DNA of 64,000 nucleotides from Odiellus spinosus (taxonomy: Eukaryota; Arthropoda; Arachnida; Opiliones; Phalangiidae), in assembly GCA_963920705.1 (NCBI GenBank), contig OY987229.1, positions 18,853,728 to 18,917,727 on the forward strand, written 5' to 3'. How positions within the stretch are numbered: the stretch's first letter is position 1; each line of letters starts with the position of its first letter. The notes under the pieces are model-generated. The model saw nothing but the letters and a program-made list of their open reading frames with translations, ran no database searches and was not told where the DNA came from. The position numbers were made by a program, and so were the translations under genes. Shown piece after piece: positions 48,901 to 61,390 of this stretch.

Positions 48901-51900
48901 AAAAACCTGAATTCAACTAATTATCTTTGGTTCATCAAAACACCAAATGAAAGGTTCCTGGTACTGTTTTTTGACGTTTCACGATACTACCACGTCATGA
49001 GATAGGTGTTTAGAAACTAGAAAATCGAAACTTGCTTAGTACTTGAGATTCGTTCGATTTAAATCGTTTCAAAACGATTCTCTGGAGTCATGTGAACGGG
49101 AAACCGTGTTTTCTGCAATCGATTTGATTCGATTTCTCGAAACTGCTTCGGGAACCGATTCGGTTTCAACAAATAGATAGATGAAACCGCAATAAATCGA
49201 TTTATAAAGATAATGCGTGAACACAAGACGTTAAAATCGATTCCTGGCGAATCGAATATCGGTTTGATTTTTCCGTTTCAAATCGATTAAGAAATGCTAG
49301 TGTGACGGGCGGAAGTTACTGTGAAACTTTTCTTTGGCTAAACTAAATTGCAATCACTTATTAACCATTTTAAAAACGGCCAAAAGGTTTTGTCCTAACG
49401 TAAAATAATACCATGAACCTTTTTGGGTGGGGTGAAAAATCCAACGTAGCGAAATTTGGTAAGGATTCTTTGAAAGGTTTTGTCTTTTTTTTTATTTTTT
49501 GTCTTGGGCCTTTTATAATGGGATGGATAGCTAGTACAGGGTTTAAATATCTTTGGTACGCATGGGTGATACGGTGCCAGGAGAAGGTTCGACCATTGGC
49601 TCAAGCTCCTAAGAATAATGGAAAAATAAACTTTTTGATGCTATCCGATTTCTCTAGATTAGAAAAGTTACCCCTCCTCCTATAGTTCTTTGTCTTGTGG
49701 TGAAATTTGTCTTGGTTTTTCTCGTATACACGTACCTCTTATAAAAGATCATTTATACCCCTCCCATTACGCCATCTTAACCCACATATTAACTCCTTAA
49801 CTTGACAAAACTGTTTCCATACCCAAATTTATTCCAAAAAATCTCATTTTTGCGAAAGGATTTTTATTCTCCAAAAGTGTGTGGGATAATTATACGTGTT
49901 TTAATGAGTTTTGCTTCTACTTTTCAATTAATGGTAAAGGTGCTAAAATTCGTAGGTTTTAATTGTTTTTAAATGACTAAATTAATTCGGAATTAAGGTT
50001 AATAATGATAATAATTAGTCAAAGAATATAGTTTACAGTGGAGTCATTCGTTATATTAATTTACTTAAACATAGCATTTCAATTTTTGTTTTAAATATTT
50101 TTAATTATTATTAGGGATAAACTATTTCTAAGGTAGTTAATTGTGGTTGGTGCGACACTGATGTACAGATTTCTATAACGAATTTCGTTGCAAACGAATC
50201 AATTTGAAATCGTCATGTTATTGAACTACAGGAGTTTGCAAATAGTGATTTTTAAATTTTCGGATCGGGTACGTGTAATTGATCGGAACGGGTTGTTAGA
50301 ATTCTTTCGGGTAATCGCGAGTAATTAGTGTTTTATTAAAGCGTATTATCAGAAGTAGATGAAACCCGCCTTTGAAGTCTACTACTCTAATGTTCGATAT
50401 AGCGCTCCTCTCTGTATGGGTAAAATTCCCAATTTTACGAGATCGGAGGGGTCCTACTTCATACCCCCATGTCTACGCAAAATTGGAAATTCTCTCTCTC
50501 TCCACAAACGACGACGTTTTTTTGACGAACTCCAAGGCTGCTAGAGATATTCGATCGACGAACTCACGCTCCGAAAATATCTACCGTTAGGAGGCGTATG
50601 AATCGCGCTTTTTGAAACTAACCCATACAGAGAGGGGTAGACAAGACCAGGGAGTAATAGACTTCAAAGGAGGGTTTCATCGGCTTCTGGTATTATGTGT
50701 TACCCCTGATGATTACAGTCATTAAGAACACTAAAATACAACAGTTAGTAACGAAATTTAATCTAGTTTTAAAAAGATCATTAATATAACAATTTTAAAA
50801 AAGTTTTTGTCCTTACGACGCTAGGAGGGGGCCTTTATAAACTTTTCATATTTTTAATAATTTCAACTCTCTTTAAAGTGGTGCACTTAAGTTTCACACT
50901 CACAATTTCACCAGAAATTACGTCATGTAACTCTTAAATTGTAACGAAACGCAAAGAGTCCTAAACTACAAAAACAAAACATAGGAACTCCATTCTTCGC
51001 GCTTAAAGAAAGAGTTAGAATTCTTTAAAAAAGTCAACTTACTTTAACGAGATCCCTGAATTTCTGTTTAAGAATGAAAGAGAGCCATATAGCATAGGTC
51101 AGAGACAGCTAGCGCTTAGTTTTAACTAAGTATACAAGGGCTCTTTTAAAGGCAAGTTGTAAAACAATGAGTTTAAGTTTCGTAAAGTGAATTTCATAGC
51201 CTGATTCTTTATTCTTAAAGGGAGTATAAATCAAAACGAAAAATCGTCTGCTAATGCGCAGTTTGCGCCTATTTTAGAGAACATTTGTTAGACGTAGTAG
51301 CAGGAATGTTAAGCTGTATATCTTTCACTTTGGACCCGAGGCTTAGAGCTTTATATTCCCTTTAAAATGGAAAATATTAAATTTTATGGATTATGAGCGT
51401 TATAAAATGCATAATTACATAATTAAAACTTTCTCAATAATTTACAGTTAATTAACAAGGTTGAAATTTGAGTCCGCTAAGCCTAATTTCATTCCGGAGT
51501 GAACCCTAATTATGTAACTTCAATAATTTAGTGTTTTATCTTCCCTTTAAAAAAAATTATATGCTACCGCGTATTTCTGTCATAAATAAATGTTGACTAT
51601 AGAAACACGTAGGCTTTATGCCAAAAAGATTTTTCTATACCCTTTATTTTTTGGCAGTGGAGCCTAGAGAATGACGCGAGCCAATGGCGCCAGTCTAGAA
51701 AACTCACACGACGCGAATTTAGTTCTCTGTTAAAACCCCAGTTTTTCCCTTATTTATTCCTTCGAGAAACTAAAAGTCGGGTAAAGAAAAGACTAAAAGA
51801 GTTAGATTTATCGAGTTGGGACTAAAGGATTTAGTCCCAAGAATTTACAGCCTAGAAGGAGAATTTTAGCAAATTTAGAATGACGTTAATTATACCTCCC

Positions 51901-54728
51901 CCTTTTTCCCAGTTGTTCGTTAATATTGTTTAGGATTTCCTGCTACGTATGGAAGGGAAGTGTCTAATTAAAGATTAATTAAGTTCTATAATGATACGCT
52001 TCGGTTTTATCGCGTGTTAAAATTCGCGCATAAATTAGTGGTTAAAATTTAAAAGTTGTAGCAAAAATGTGATGTCATAGATTGATTTAGTTACGTTCGA
52101 ATTAAGAGATTAAAATTTAGGAATTAATATTTAAATTAACTAATTTTGATGGTTATATTCCGTTAAAGGGAGGATGCAACCTAACAACAAGTGATTTTTT
52201 ATCGATTCCTTATTGTTTAAATAGGCCTAATCCACTACTGAAAATATTGACAAACAAATATTAAACTAGAAATAAATTTAAAACTTACCATGAAAATAGG
52301 CTTAGTGGGATTAATGGAGGTCCTGTTTTCCTCGCGTGTAAGGTCTGGCGACCAATCGCACGCGACGTAAGTCTCGTGGAGATCTCTCGTGAACGACGGG
52401 CCTTTGCTCATTGGTCGCTAGACCTTACACGGACGCGATTCAGGATCTCCATGAATCCCGCTAAGCCTATTTTCAGGGTAAGTTTTAAATTTATTTCTAG
52501 TTTAATATTTGTATTGTAAACTTTTTATCGATGGATTAGGCCTATTTAAACGATAATGAGTCGATAAAAAATCACTTGTAATTAGGTTGCATTCTCCCTT
52601 TAAGGTCAGGTAAATGTCGGAAAGTTTAAAGCTATCTTTTAATTAGTTCGAAAAAGGTCGAAATTGAGTTCGCCCAGGAGTCAAATAGTTTAGGCCTTTA
52701 AATTTGCATAAAAAAAATTATCATAGCGTTACCAAACTAAAAAACCTCACTATTATTTAATTTAAAACAATAAACCAGTAATTATATTTAATTACAGGAA
52801 AATATTTTAATACCTTTCGACACACTAAAGAAAAAAATAATTCCCCCAAAAAAATCAAAAGAAAATGCCGCCCTTAGCCTAGAAATATTTTCAAAACCAC
52901 CAATTATTCTTTTAAAAGTACGCTCTCTTATATAATAATAATATTATTCAATTAAATGCAATATTAAACTCTAGCCAGGCGTTAAATAATGGCGTACTTT
53001 TAATGAAGGAATTTTAATGCTACTTCTCCTAAGCCTAGCCCCTTGTAAAATAATTTTCCTGATTTTTTTCTTAAAGGAAAGGATCACAGAATCACTTTAA
53101 TTAGTTTTCTATCTATTGAAATTCTACCTTTATAATAAAATCCATTTTATTCTGTACCTTTCCTTTAATTTTTTTATTATTTTTTGTGGGGTATAGGGGC
53201 CCGGTCATAATTACGTCTTCTTGGCGTTGATCAGACGCGACAAAATCGTCGGTATATACATATGATCTTCCCTCGAAGGCGAGGCGCGACTTTTCAACCA
53301 AAAACCGGTTAGGCCAGATATATTTTTTGTTTTAATTGACACCTAAATTGAGGTCCTCTTCTTTTTTAATTTGAGAGGCGTGGATGAGAAATGACTCTTG
53401 AGTTCATTATGCTAGTTTTTTTATTATCATATACGGGTGGGCTTAAAGCTTTTGCAATTCAAATTTGGAAATATTCCCGCTTTTTTTCACTTTTTGTTTA
53501 GAATTTTCGGAACGTGCGGTTTTAGCTTATAATTAATTAAAAAACAAGTTTGAAAGGAAATCAACAAAAAAATTACTTGCTTATATCTGAACTTTTAATT
53601 TTTGACGTGTATTGTAACTCGCCCCTTAATTTTATATCTAAATATTTTGAGTTTCGTATTTAAGTGTTATTATTGAAGCTATTAACATTAGCGAATAATA
53701 GGCTGTAATTCGAATATTGCGCAAGGTTCGTCCTAAGTACCAGTGACATTGAGATTGGAGTTGACTAGCAACCTGTCAAAAACAAATTAGGCTTTGAAAA
53801 GAATACACAATACACAAATCCAGATATTCCATATACAGAGTGCACATGTCCACACTGCCACCGTCTTAATCCAGGCCTACGTTTTTGCAGTACAACATCA
53901 AGTACAAATACATATACCTATTACTTACATGACTATTCTTACATCAAACTTATATATTACCAATACCAACTACTATAGTAGACTCGTATCAACTTGCAAA
54001 ACCTATATTCACCATTTTACACCGTATAAACCAACCGAAACATCCAAAACCCTTGTGGGTCAAGAGATTTATTCACCCACAACTGTTATCTCGTGTGCCA
54101 AATTTTCAGATCACAAATGCCACCTAGTTTATCCGACCAATTGACGATCGAAAAAACACCCAGTTATTTCGTAACCCCGGAAGTTGCTGGAAGAGTTAAA
54201 GAACTCTGCCCTTCCGTGAAATTAATTGTCGTAGTTCGCGACCCCGTCACCCGAGCCATCTCCGACTACACCCAAGCCGCCAGCAAGCATTCTGATTTGC
54301 GTTCCTTCGAGGACATGGCGTTTCTTAATTCTTCAACCGGTCTTTTGGACACTAGTTGGACGTCGTTGAAGATCGGAATTTACGCCAAACATTTGGAACG
54401 ATGGTTAAATCATTTCAATTTAAGTCAGATTCATTTCGTATCCGGTGAGGGTCTAATTATGGACCCGGTTAGCGAGTTGACTAAAGTACAATCGTTTTTG
54501 GGTCTCGATACCATCATCAGCGATAAACATTTTTACTTTAACGAAACGAAAGGTTTCCCTTGTTTAAAAAAATCGGAAGGCAATGGTAACCCTCATTGTT
54601 TGGGCAAGACCAAAGGAAGAATTCACGCCAAAATTCACCCCGAAACGATACAAAGGTTAAACGATTTCTACAGACCATTTAATCTAAAGTTTTATCAAAT
54701 GGTTGGGCAGGATTTTGGATGGCCTTAA
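45878..54728 (+). CDS. Hs3st-B: Heparan sulfate glucosamine 3-O-sulfotransferase (Hs3st-B / HS3ST3-like)
   Basis: Transfers sulfate from PAPS to the 3-OH of glucosamine in heparan sulfate; acts in the Golgi as a type II membrane enzyme. Coding exons 45878-46452 and 54110-54728 join in phase 2 (TACAG|ATCAC) to give 397 residues. Basic N-terminus and one membrane segment (about 17-35) precede a stem with sequons, then the sulfotransferase domain: PAPS loop [11 protein letters not shown] (153-163), catalytic-base candidate E176 in [15 protein letters not shown] (206-212), 3'-phosphate site [11 protein letters not shown] (235-245), the cysteine pair C343/C355, and C-terminal QDFGWP. All expected catalytic elements are present. 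The [23 protein letters not shown] style matches the HS3ST2/3/4/6 group rather than HS3ST1/5. Start chosen for good context (AACATGG) and fit of the N-terminus. The 7,657-bp intron carries several MITEs. Two upstream ATGs may lower translation. Confidence 0.95.
46550..46915 (+). repeat. Degenerate minisatellite in the sulfotransferase intron
   Basis: The word TTATCTTTAGGTTTGAGG and AGGTAAATTAATTT-like variants recur about seven times with a roughly 45-55-bp spacing. Confidence 0.65.
46916..49049. other. Intron sequence, no further feature seen
   Basis: AT-rich, no paired arms or coding stretch recognised; short ORFs only. Confidence 0.4.
49050..49312 (-). mobile_element. MITE family E, intronic copy
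   Basis: Inverted relative to 1270-1509: shares GGGAACCGATTCGGTTTCAAC-like and TAAATCGATTTATAAAG words and ends in AAATGCTAGTGTGACGGG. The left terminus is eroded. Lies in the sulfotransferase intron. Confidence 0.6.
49313..50342. other. Intron sequence
   Basis: Contains a 90-codon ORF (49413-49685) with a hydrophobic stretch; no homology recognised and not called. Confidence 0.4.
50350..50689 (+). mobile_element. MITE family B, intronic copy with 7-bp target duplication
   Basis: A 340-bp copy, CAGAAGTAGATGAAACCC to GGTTTCATCGGCTTCTG, flanked by a perfect GTATTAT direct repeat (50343-50349 and 50690-50696). Closely similar to 7870-8206. Confidence 0.92.
51219..51361. mobile_element. Short TTAA-flanked element, 143 bp
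   Basis: TTAA at 51215-51218 and 51362-51365; ends AGGGAGTATAAA and TTATATTCCCT are inverted repeats. Confidence 0.6.
52167..52599. mobile_element. Complete TTAA-flanked foldback element, 433 bp
   Basis: TTAA at 52163-52166 and 52600-52603. Ends AGGGAGGATGCAACCTAA and its near complement; almost the whole length folds back, including AAACTAGAAATAAATTT with AAATTTATTTCTAGTTT and GTAAGGTCTGGCGACCAAT with ATTGGTCGCTAGACCTTAC. The TTAA target fits piggyBac- or Kolobok-type transposition (inference). Confidence 0.88.
52604..54109. other. Distal part of the sulfotransferase intron
   Basis: Poly-A/T-rich; 53790-54060 is a simple-sequence-like stretch of ACATA/TACAAT words that gives a 116-codon chance ORF overlapping exon 2. 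Confidence 0.4.
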
Positions 54729-56651
54729 AGCGTAATACCGATTACATCCTTATAATAATAATGACGGATGAGCCGCCACGCGCGGTTGGACTTGACTCAA
54801 GGGGATAGAGAATGTTTTAGGACCAATTATAACGTACATATCTTACGGGTTTAACAATGACGTAATCTTTTACCAGAAATTATAACCGGTGGTTGATCTT
54901 AAGAGAAATTTTATGGCTAATTGGTATTCAATTCGAGTACCTCGTCTTTCGAAATGTTTGAATGCAAAACGTTTATTCTCCTAAGAGAATATAATTCTTT
55001 TAAATTTTAATACTTGAGTTTCGTAGAAAATATACCTATCAATGGTGTTGAAACTTTGCAGAAGCTTGAATTTAAATTTCTATCGAGTTGCTTAAAAATT
55101 TTGCGAAGTAGAAAATAATTTCCCAGTCGCAATTCTGGTACAGTTTTAATTTCAACTGAGGAAGGTATTCAATCCTTTTTACCTCCGTGTTCTGATTGGT
55201 GGTAGTTTCTAGAATACTTAGACCATTACGTCATCGTGCCAAGTCCCTATTTCATTATAACTGTTTCACATGGAATTAAATCGTAAAAGGGAACATTTCA
55301 GTTTATTTTTTAGGTCTTCTGACATTTTTGGAGAAACTCAAATGTTCTCTTGGAAATTTCGTTGTAACGCGTTTCATTATAACGAAGTTTTACGTTATAC
55401 GAAATTGTTATTTAACAATTTAAATATGAATTTAATTTTCAAAAGTATTCAAATTTAAAATTTTGGTAGCGCCCATCCGAAAATTTAATATTAAAATATT
55501 AATTCTAAAATTTATTTTGGAATTTCAAGATGGACCTAAAAATTATCTCTTAAGTCAAACATTACCGGGAATGGCTGATCCAATAAATTTCAATAGCTCT
55601 AAGCGAATCGAAATCTACTCTGGATCTCTAGCTTTTCTTAAATAAATAAAAAAATCTTTTAAATGTTTTATTCAAAGGCTTTTCCAATTTCAAGTTACTC
55701 CTTTAGGAAATTGAATCAATATTCTTTACTATTCTGAGAAAATTCTGTATAAATTGCGAAGTTTAAATGAATACGAGCTTATATTTAGGCCCAATCTCAT
55801 TAGCCAAATAATTAATAAATTACCAAAATTATTTATATACTTAAATCTAATTTGATTGCCTTCTATCTTTTTAAAGGGAGCGTGAAAACGTTAAAAAATA
55901 TTAATTTTAATTGTTAATTAGCTTAATTGCTAATTTCACTAAGCGTTATTCGAAGCGAGACATCTTTTTAAGTTAACAAAAATATTTTTGCGCGTGTTAA
56001 CCCTCCTAATTAAAAATAATTTACCTTTTCTAATTATGAAGAAAAAAAAATCAAATCATTTTGATAATTTTTAATAATAATTATTGTAGCAACTGTGCCA
56101 AACTACGTTCCTATTTCGAGGTTTCTTAGCGACTCTTCTAAGGCCCTTATGTAAATAAATGTTATGTAAATATTAACTATAGATAATTAAGATAAGTAAA
56201 AGAAAAAAAATTGACTTTTAAAACCATAATATTTATCAGTTTAAAGATTGCCGAAATTCAGATAACATTTTTGGTTTCCCTCTCATTCCAGTTTGAGTGT
56301 ACACCGTGCCTGAAACTATAAATACGCTATTAACCTTCTAAGTTTAGAATTTATTAAGTTAATTGCTTTTAGTTTTGGTATTGTATACTCAGATTGGGAT
56401 TGTCACAATAGAACCCAGTGACTACGATTTTGTACTGTTTGTTTTAGATTTAGACAATCGATAAGCCTTTTGGAAATGAAATTCAAATGATTTGTATCAT
56501 AGTGTATATATAGTGATATTGGTAGAATTTCTTGCGATCTACGCGTATGTATAGTTGTATTGTGGAATTTTCACACATTCTTGGAAACATCTTTGATAAA
56601 AACGTAAATAAATATTCTCACGCTAAGAATATTTGCCGATGAAATTAAGTT
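54729..56651. other. 3' flank of the sulfotransferase
   Basis: No obvious AATAAA until about 55641, so the 3' UTR could be near 0.9 kb. No gene recognised. Confidence 0.4.
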
Positions 56652-56655
56652 TTAA

Positions 56656-57274
56656 AGGGATAGTGAAATAATTTAAAATTGAATAAAAAAATAAAATTTA
56701 CAGTAAATAAGGCCGACACCATTGTACCGTAATTTAAGCTGCCTGAGAAAGATAACCGGTAATTAAAGCTCTCAGTAAATAATACCGGTAATTAAAGCTC
56801 AGTAAATAATACCGGTAATTAAAGCTCTCAGTAAATAATACCGGTAATTAAAACTCTCAGTAAATAATGCCTGTAATTAAAGCTTTCAGTAAATAATATC
56901 GGTAATTAAAGCTCTCGGTAAATAATACCGGTAATTAAAACTCCAAGTAAATACAGGCAATTTAACAATTATGAAGTAAAGGCACATTTTAAAGCGTAAA
57001 AATCTTCAATATGATTTTTTTAGTGACGTCAGTTTCTTGTACTTACTACGATGAGGCTCGCCTATAACTCTATAGCTCTTGAACATAACAGGAAAGCGGC
57101 TGTGCAAACTCCATAGTTTAATCGATAATTATCATAAAAATTTTAATGTTATATTAAACATTTTGAATTTAAAAATGGTTAGAAAGTTTAGAGCCTAGAT
57201 AAAAAACAAAATTTTGTTCCCAATCAATATTTTCAGGTATAGACTTATAGGAGTTATTTGGTTTCACTATCCCT
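56656..57274. mobile_element. TTAA-flanked element, 619 bp, with internal minisatellite
   Basis: TTAA at 56652-56655 and 57275-57278; ends AGGGATAGTGAAA and TTTCACTATCCCT are perfect 13-bp inverted repeats. The interior holds the 29-bp minisatellite at 56755-56955. Confidence 0.8.
56755..56955 (+). repeat. 29-bp minisatellite, about seven copies
   Basis: Unit close to AATAATACCGGTAATTAAAG plus CTCTCAGTA, with one shortened copy near 56790. Confidence 0.9.
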
Positions 57275-57761
57275 TTAAAATAATTAGATATATAATACAA
57301 AATATACTGTAAACAATAATTTATTTAAACTCTACCAAATGGGTATGGTACCCATTTGTATTGCTAAAATGAAAAGAAATGTAAATAATAAAAAAATATG
57401 GTAATATTACGATGTCTAGCTATAATATCTGATATTATGATTTATGGTCGACTTTTCAAATGTATGTTTTTGTAAGCTGGGGCCCAGATTTTTTTGTGAA
57501 GGGCCCTTTAGGTCGCTATTACTATAATAATACACCATGGTACACCCAACTTATTTTGCACCCCTACCCTTGAGGGATAACAAAAAAAAAGTCCTTTTAA
57601 GAGCTATTGTCAAAAGCTTTTATACCAAATAATGGTAACACCTGGTCTCCGGTTTCAATACTTGAGGGAAATTTTCCAACCAATTAGAAATGATTCCAAC
57701 AGTCACGTGACTCTCCTATAAAGTATAATTCTAGTCTTGAATTTCACATCTGCATCCCCAC

Positions 57762-57762
<1 letters not shown>

Positions 57763-57794
<32 letters not shown>
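57763..57794 (+). repeat. Poly-A tract (about 32 nt)
   Basis: Homopolymer run after CCACC; could be a retroposon tail or simple slippage. Confidence 0.9.
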
Positions 57795-57797
<3 letters not shown>

Positions 57798-57852
57798 TTA
57801 AATTATTTTAAAACGTTTCCCTTGAAAATAGTAAATTTAAAATTTAGACTTC

Positions 57853-57985
57853 AAGGGAGAATGCAGCTACATATCGTGTCGATTCTTTATCATTTATTTA
57901 GGCCTAATTAACATTACAAACAAATTTTAAGCCAAAATCATATTTATCTTGGAAAGTATGCTTAGCAGGGATCCATGTAGAGTAG
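57853..57985 (+). mobile_element. Decayed left half of a TTAA-type element
   Basis: AGGGAGAATGCAGCTACAT, TTTAGGCCTAATTAACA and GTATGCTTAGCAGGGATCC follow the order seen in 52167-52330, with many changes. Confidence 0.5.
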
Positions 57986-59359
57986 TTAACGGGTCATCGA
58001 TAGAGTTCTATAGTTACAATTTGTTTGGAAATGGTTTAATTACGCGGATTACTTATATAATTACCCTAGAGTTATACGACGCATGCGTTTTAGGTACACC
58101 GATTATGCTGACTAAATAAAAAATTGAAATTCTACGGAGAAGTGAAATATTATTTTCAAATATCCTTGAATTAAGAGCAGCCTCCTTAACAAATAGCAAT
58201 AGAAAGGTTTCCAGGGGTAACCAATAAAAATGTCTGAGCCCCTTTTTTCGACCAGACTTTAGAAACCAGCCCAATTTGGCGGTTTCCCCGCCCACCTGGC
58301 AACCCTGTTTACCAGTGAGTCTTTAAAATGGTCTTGTTCTGGGAATTTAAACCCTGAATCCAGAAAGCCACGTGATGTGATTGACGTCAGTGTCTACTAG
58401 GCTTCTTACCATCACGCGGTTCTAATCACGCGAAATCATTAGAAGTCACTCATAAATATAGAGCGTGGGAAAATTTCGCTAAACCCGTCTTCTATGGATA
58501 CAAGAGTAAACATATTCCTCATTTCATGTTTTTAAATACGATTTTAAAGTCCTATTTACTTGAACCCGAAATTTGTAAATAATCTTTAACTCTTTGGAAA
58601 CCCAAATTTATCATTTATTATTGTATATAGATTCCACGCCTTTAAGACAAACTCTAAAGGACAGGTCTCATTTAAAATTTTTTTTTTTTTTTTGTTTAGA
58701 TATTCTAGTAAAGGTTTTCTTAACCCCAGAAAACGGACACTAATACCCTCTTCAGACGAGGCGTAATTAGCCGAGATGAACCGATGTTTAAATAGCCTTT
58801 CTCAGTTCAATAAACCTCGATTAATCGTGATTAAACCTTGGTTAAATCTGATTAAACCGGCTAGTTACGCCTTGTCTTAAACGGGTATAATGAATTTAAC
58901 ATCAAGTACTATTTTAACAGTGCCTAACCGATGTGGTTAACATCACCACCTAGCTCTTTGGGATCGAAGAAGTGTAGAAAGTCGGAATTGACTGAGCTAT
59001 TACTTATTACCACCGACCTGAGGCTTTCCCTTTAAATTGTACCGCAATATTGAGATAGTTAAAATATTTAAGATTAAGCGGAGTTCATTTTATCACGTTG
59101 CTTTCACGCGGGCTAATTCCAAGCGATTGGTCAAATACACGCGCTTGTTTATTTGGTAAATTTAGAAAGATAAAAGACACTCGTATTGAACCATAGTACC
59201 ATGTACAAAGAGTGGCGTAAATACGCGTACTGATACTAGAAAATGTGAACATATAAAATTCTGGAACTAATTTCATATCGTAGTATTTTACATCAAGAAT
59301 CTGTCAAAATCGGAACAATATAAATTCAATTTTTAAGTAAAATTAATAATAAACCGAAA
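57986..59359. other. Upstream region of the phosphatase gene
   Basis: No gene seen; GATTAAACC words cluster near 58820-58860. Confidence 0.4.
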
Positions 59360-61273
59360 ATGGACATGGATTTAGAACTAGAACCTGTTACCCACTGTAT
59401 TTTCGATATGGATGGACTACTATTAGGTAAGTTTTTCATTTATTTTCAATTAAAGTGTGGCTGTCACCATTTTTTCTTTTCGAATTCCAATGGTTTATAT
59501 TTTTAGGTTTATTATGTTATTAGTACGATATATTCAAAATTTTATACTACTGGGTTGAGAGGTTATTAAACAAAAAAGAAAAAACTCCAAAACGAAATGT
59601 GAATCTTTTTCGATATATGACGTATTTTATTTCTGGAAATTAGTTAAAGGGAAACTTGTAGCTAAAAATGAAAATTAATTTCTGAAGTTTGGTAAAATTT
59701 GAATAATTATGACCAATCATAATATTTCCATTTAACCATAATTTTCATAGTTATGAATTAATTACTTTCACGAAAAGACGGAGTGAAAGAGACCTTATCA
59801 CGTGTCAGAACGCGCGAAAATTAACTGTAGGCTTTACAATATCAGCGCAACCGTAGTGGTGACGTAATATGGCGGTTATTTTTATAAAATACGTATTTTT
59901 ATTGTCGCGGTAAATTTTTCTATGAATATTTTTTAAAATTACCAAAAATTATATTCAATTTCCATTTGGAGTTCATGAAAAAAATCTGTAACAGCTTTAC
60001 TTTAACGAAATTATTATCTAAAAATGTAGTTAGCTCGCCACATTTTGGAGCAAATTCTTGTTGGCCAAAGCTGAGGAACCTTCATTTAATTCTTATATTT
60101 TTTTTTAGATACTGAAAGTATTTACTCAAAGGCCATTTCGCGTGTTACTGAACAATTTGGCGACAAATTTACTTGGGAACTAAAGGAAAAAACCCTAGGT
60201 CTCTACGTTCGAAAAACGGCCAAATTATTAATTGACGAATTAAAAATGCCAATAACCGTCGATGAGTTTATCGCTGAATGGGAAATCTCTTGTAAAAAGA
60301 TGTTGCCATTCGCCGAATTCTTACCCGGTAAGTCTCTGTTACATCATCGGCAAACTACTAGTAGTTTGTCGATGGTTACATCATCGCCATCTTACTCTCA
60401 ATGTTTCAAGTTCTTTTAAAATATAATTTAACCAATAATTAATAATGACCAACAAAGGTTAAATACTTTAAATTAATTTATTAATATATTTATAATAATT
60501 AAAATGATTTGATATAGTTAGTTAGGTTGGGAGTTATATTCAAATTTATAAAATCGTCCGACATCGGCGCCAAATTCAGTATGTTCCCGCCAAATTTAAA
60601 TTCAATTTCCTGGTTTTTGGCTCCAGATGATTAAAATTCTTAGCTATATTGTTAATTATACCCACTATTGTAAGAAATAATTTAAATGAACTTTGAAATA
60701 TGTAGCCTAACTTTCCCGCCAAATTAGAAATATTGGCGCCAAACTCTGAACTAATATTTTTATTTCTAATAATTCAGGCGTTAAAAGATTGCTTCTTCAT
60801 CTTAAGAGATACAATATTCCCTTCGCAATCGGGACTAGTTCGACCAAACAAAATTTAAAACTTAAATTTTCACGACATATGGACTTTCTTAAACTTTTTC
60901 ATCATATTGTTGTGGGTACTGACGTCATAAACGGGAAACCCGCCCCAGATATTTTTCTAAAATGCGCGGCTATGTTTGATGAGAAACCACGACAAACCAA
61001 GGTAATTTAATAAATTCAAAATCGGTTACATTTTTAGTTCCAAATTTCCCTTTAATTCTTGTAATTACCTGATTTATTTTCTAGTGTCTGGTATTCGAAG
61101 ACTCTCCTAATGGAGTTAAAGCCGCTGTTACTGCTGGTATGCAAGTGGTACTTGTACCAGACGAACGAATGAACCCCAAAATGTATGGTAAGGCCACGAT
61201 TGTCTTACCATCCATGCAGGATTTTAATCCAGAATTGTTTGGCTTACCCCCTTACGATTTTGATTCTTTATAA
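59360..61273 (+). CDS. PUDP: Pseudouridine-5'-phosphatase (HDHD1/Gs1-like HAD hydrolase)
   Basis: Dephosphorylates pseudouridine 5'-monophosphate, a soluble cytoplasmic step in pseudouridine turnover. Four coding exons, 59360-59426, 60109-60327, 60778-61001 and 61085-61273, join cleanly to 232 residues, close to the 228 of human PUDP. HAD motif I is FDMDGLLLD with nucleophile D16 and acid D18; motif II is the GTSS block (114-117); motif III lysine K149 lies in NGKPAPDIF; motif IV is FEDSPNG with E175/D176. The cap domain spans roughly residues 24-95. Introns sit in phase 1, 1 and 0, all GT-AG. Start chosen at the ATG in good context (GAAAATGG) upstream of motif I. AATAAA lies at 61317. The gene runs convergently into micro-exon gene 2. 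Related HAD phosphatases cannot be fully excluded without a search, but the KPAPDIF and FEDSPNG blocks are typical of this group. Confidence 0.93.
60345..60374. repeat. 30-bp near-perfect palindrome in phosphatase intron 2
   Basis: CATCGGCAAACTACT followed by AGTAGTTTGTCGATG, one mismatch pair, starting 18 bases after the exon 2 donor. GTTACATCATCG flanks it on both sides as a direct repeat. Confidence 0.9.
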
Positions 61274-61316
61274 TTAATATAACTCATTAATTATGCATCT
61301 TGTATAAATGTAAACG

Positions 61317-61322
61317 AATAAA
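61317..61322 (+). terminator. Poly(A) signal AATAAA of the phosphatase
   Basis: Canonical hexamer 44 nt after the stop codon. Confidence 0.7.
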
Positions 61323-61348
61323 TTGTTTTTAAACCATTGACTTTAAAC

Positions 61349-61354
61349 TTTAAT
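61349..61354 (-). terminator. Possible poly(A) signal ATTAAA of micro-exon gene 2
   Basis: On the minus strand, about 37 nt past the stop at 61391. The two convergent signals lie about 30 bp apart, so the mRNAs may overlap. Confidence 0.4.
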
Positions 61355-61390
61355 TAAACAAATACAGCGTTTGAATTTTGCGTGTCATTA

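Noticed and set aside
49413-49685. A 90-codon plus-strand ORF with a hydrophobic segment inside the sulfotransferase intron
   Set aside because: No motif, no poly(A) or splice support; chance ORFs of this length are expected in 64 kb.
53794-54144. A 116-codon plus-strand ORF overlapping sulfotransferase exon 2
   Set aside because: Arises from simple ACATA/ATAC-rich sequence and overlaps the real exon in another frame.
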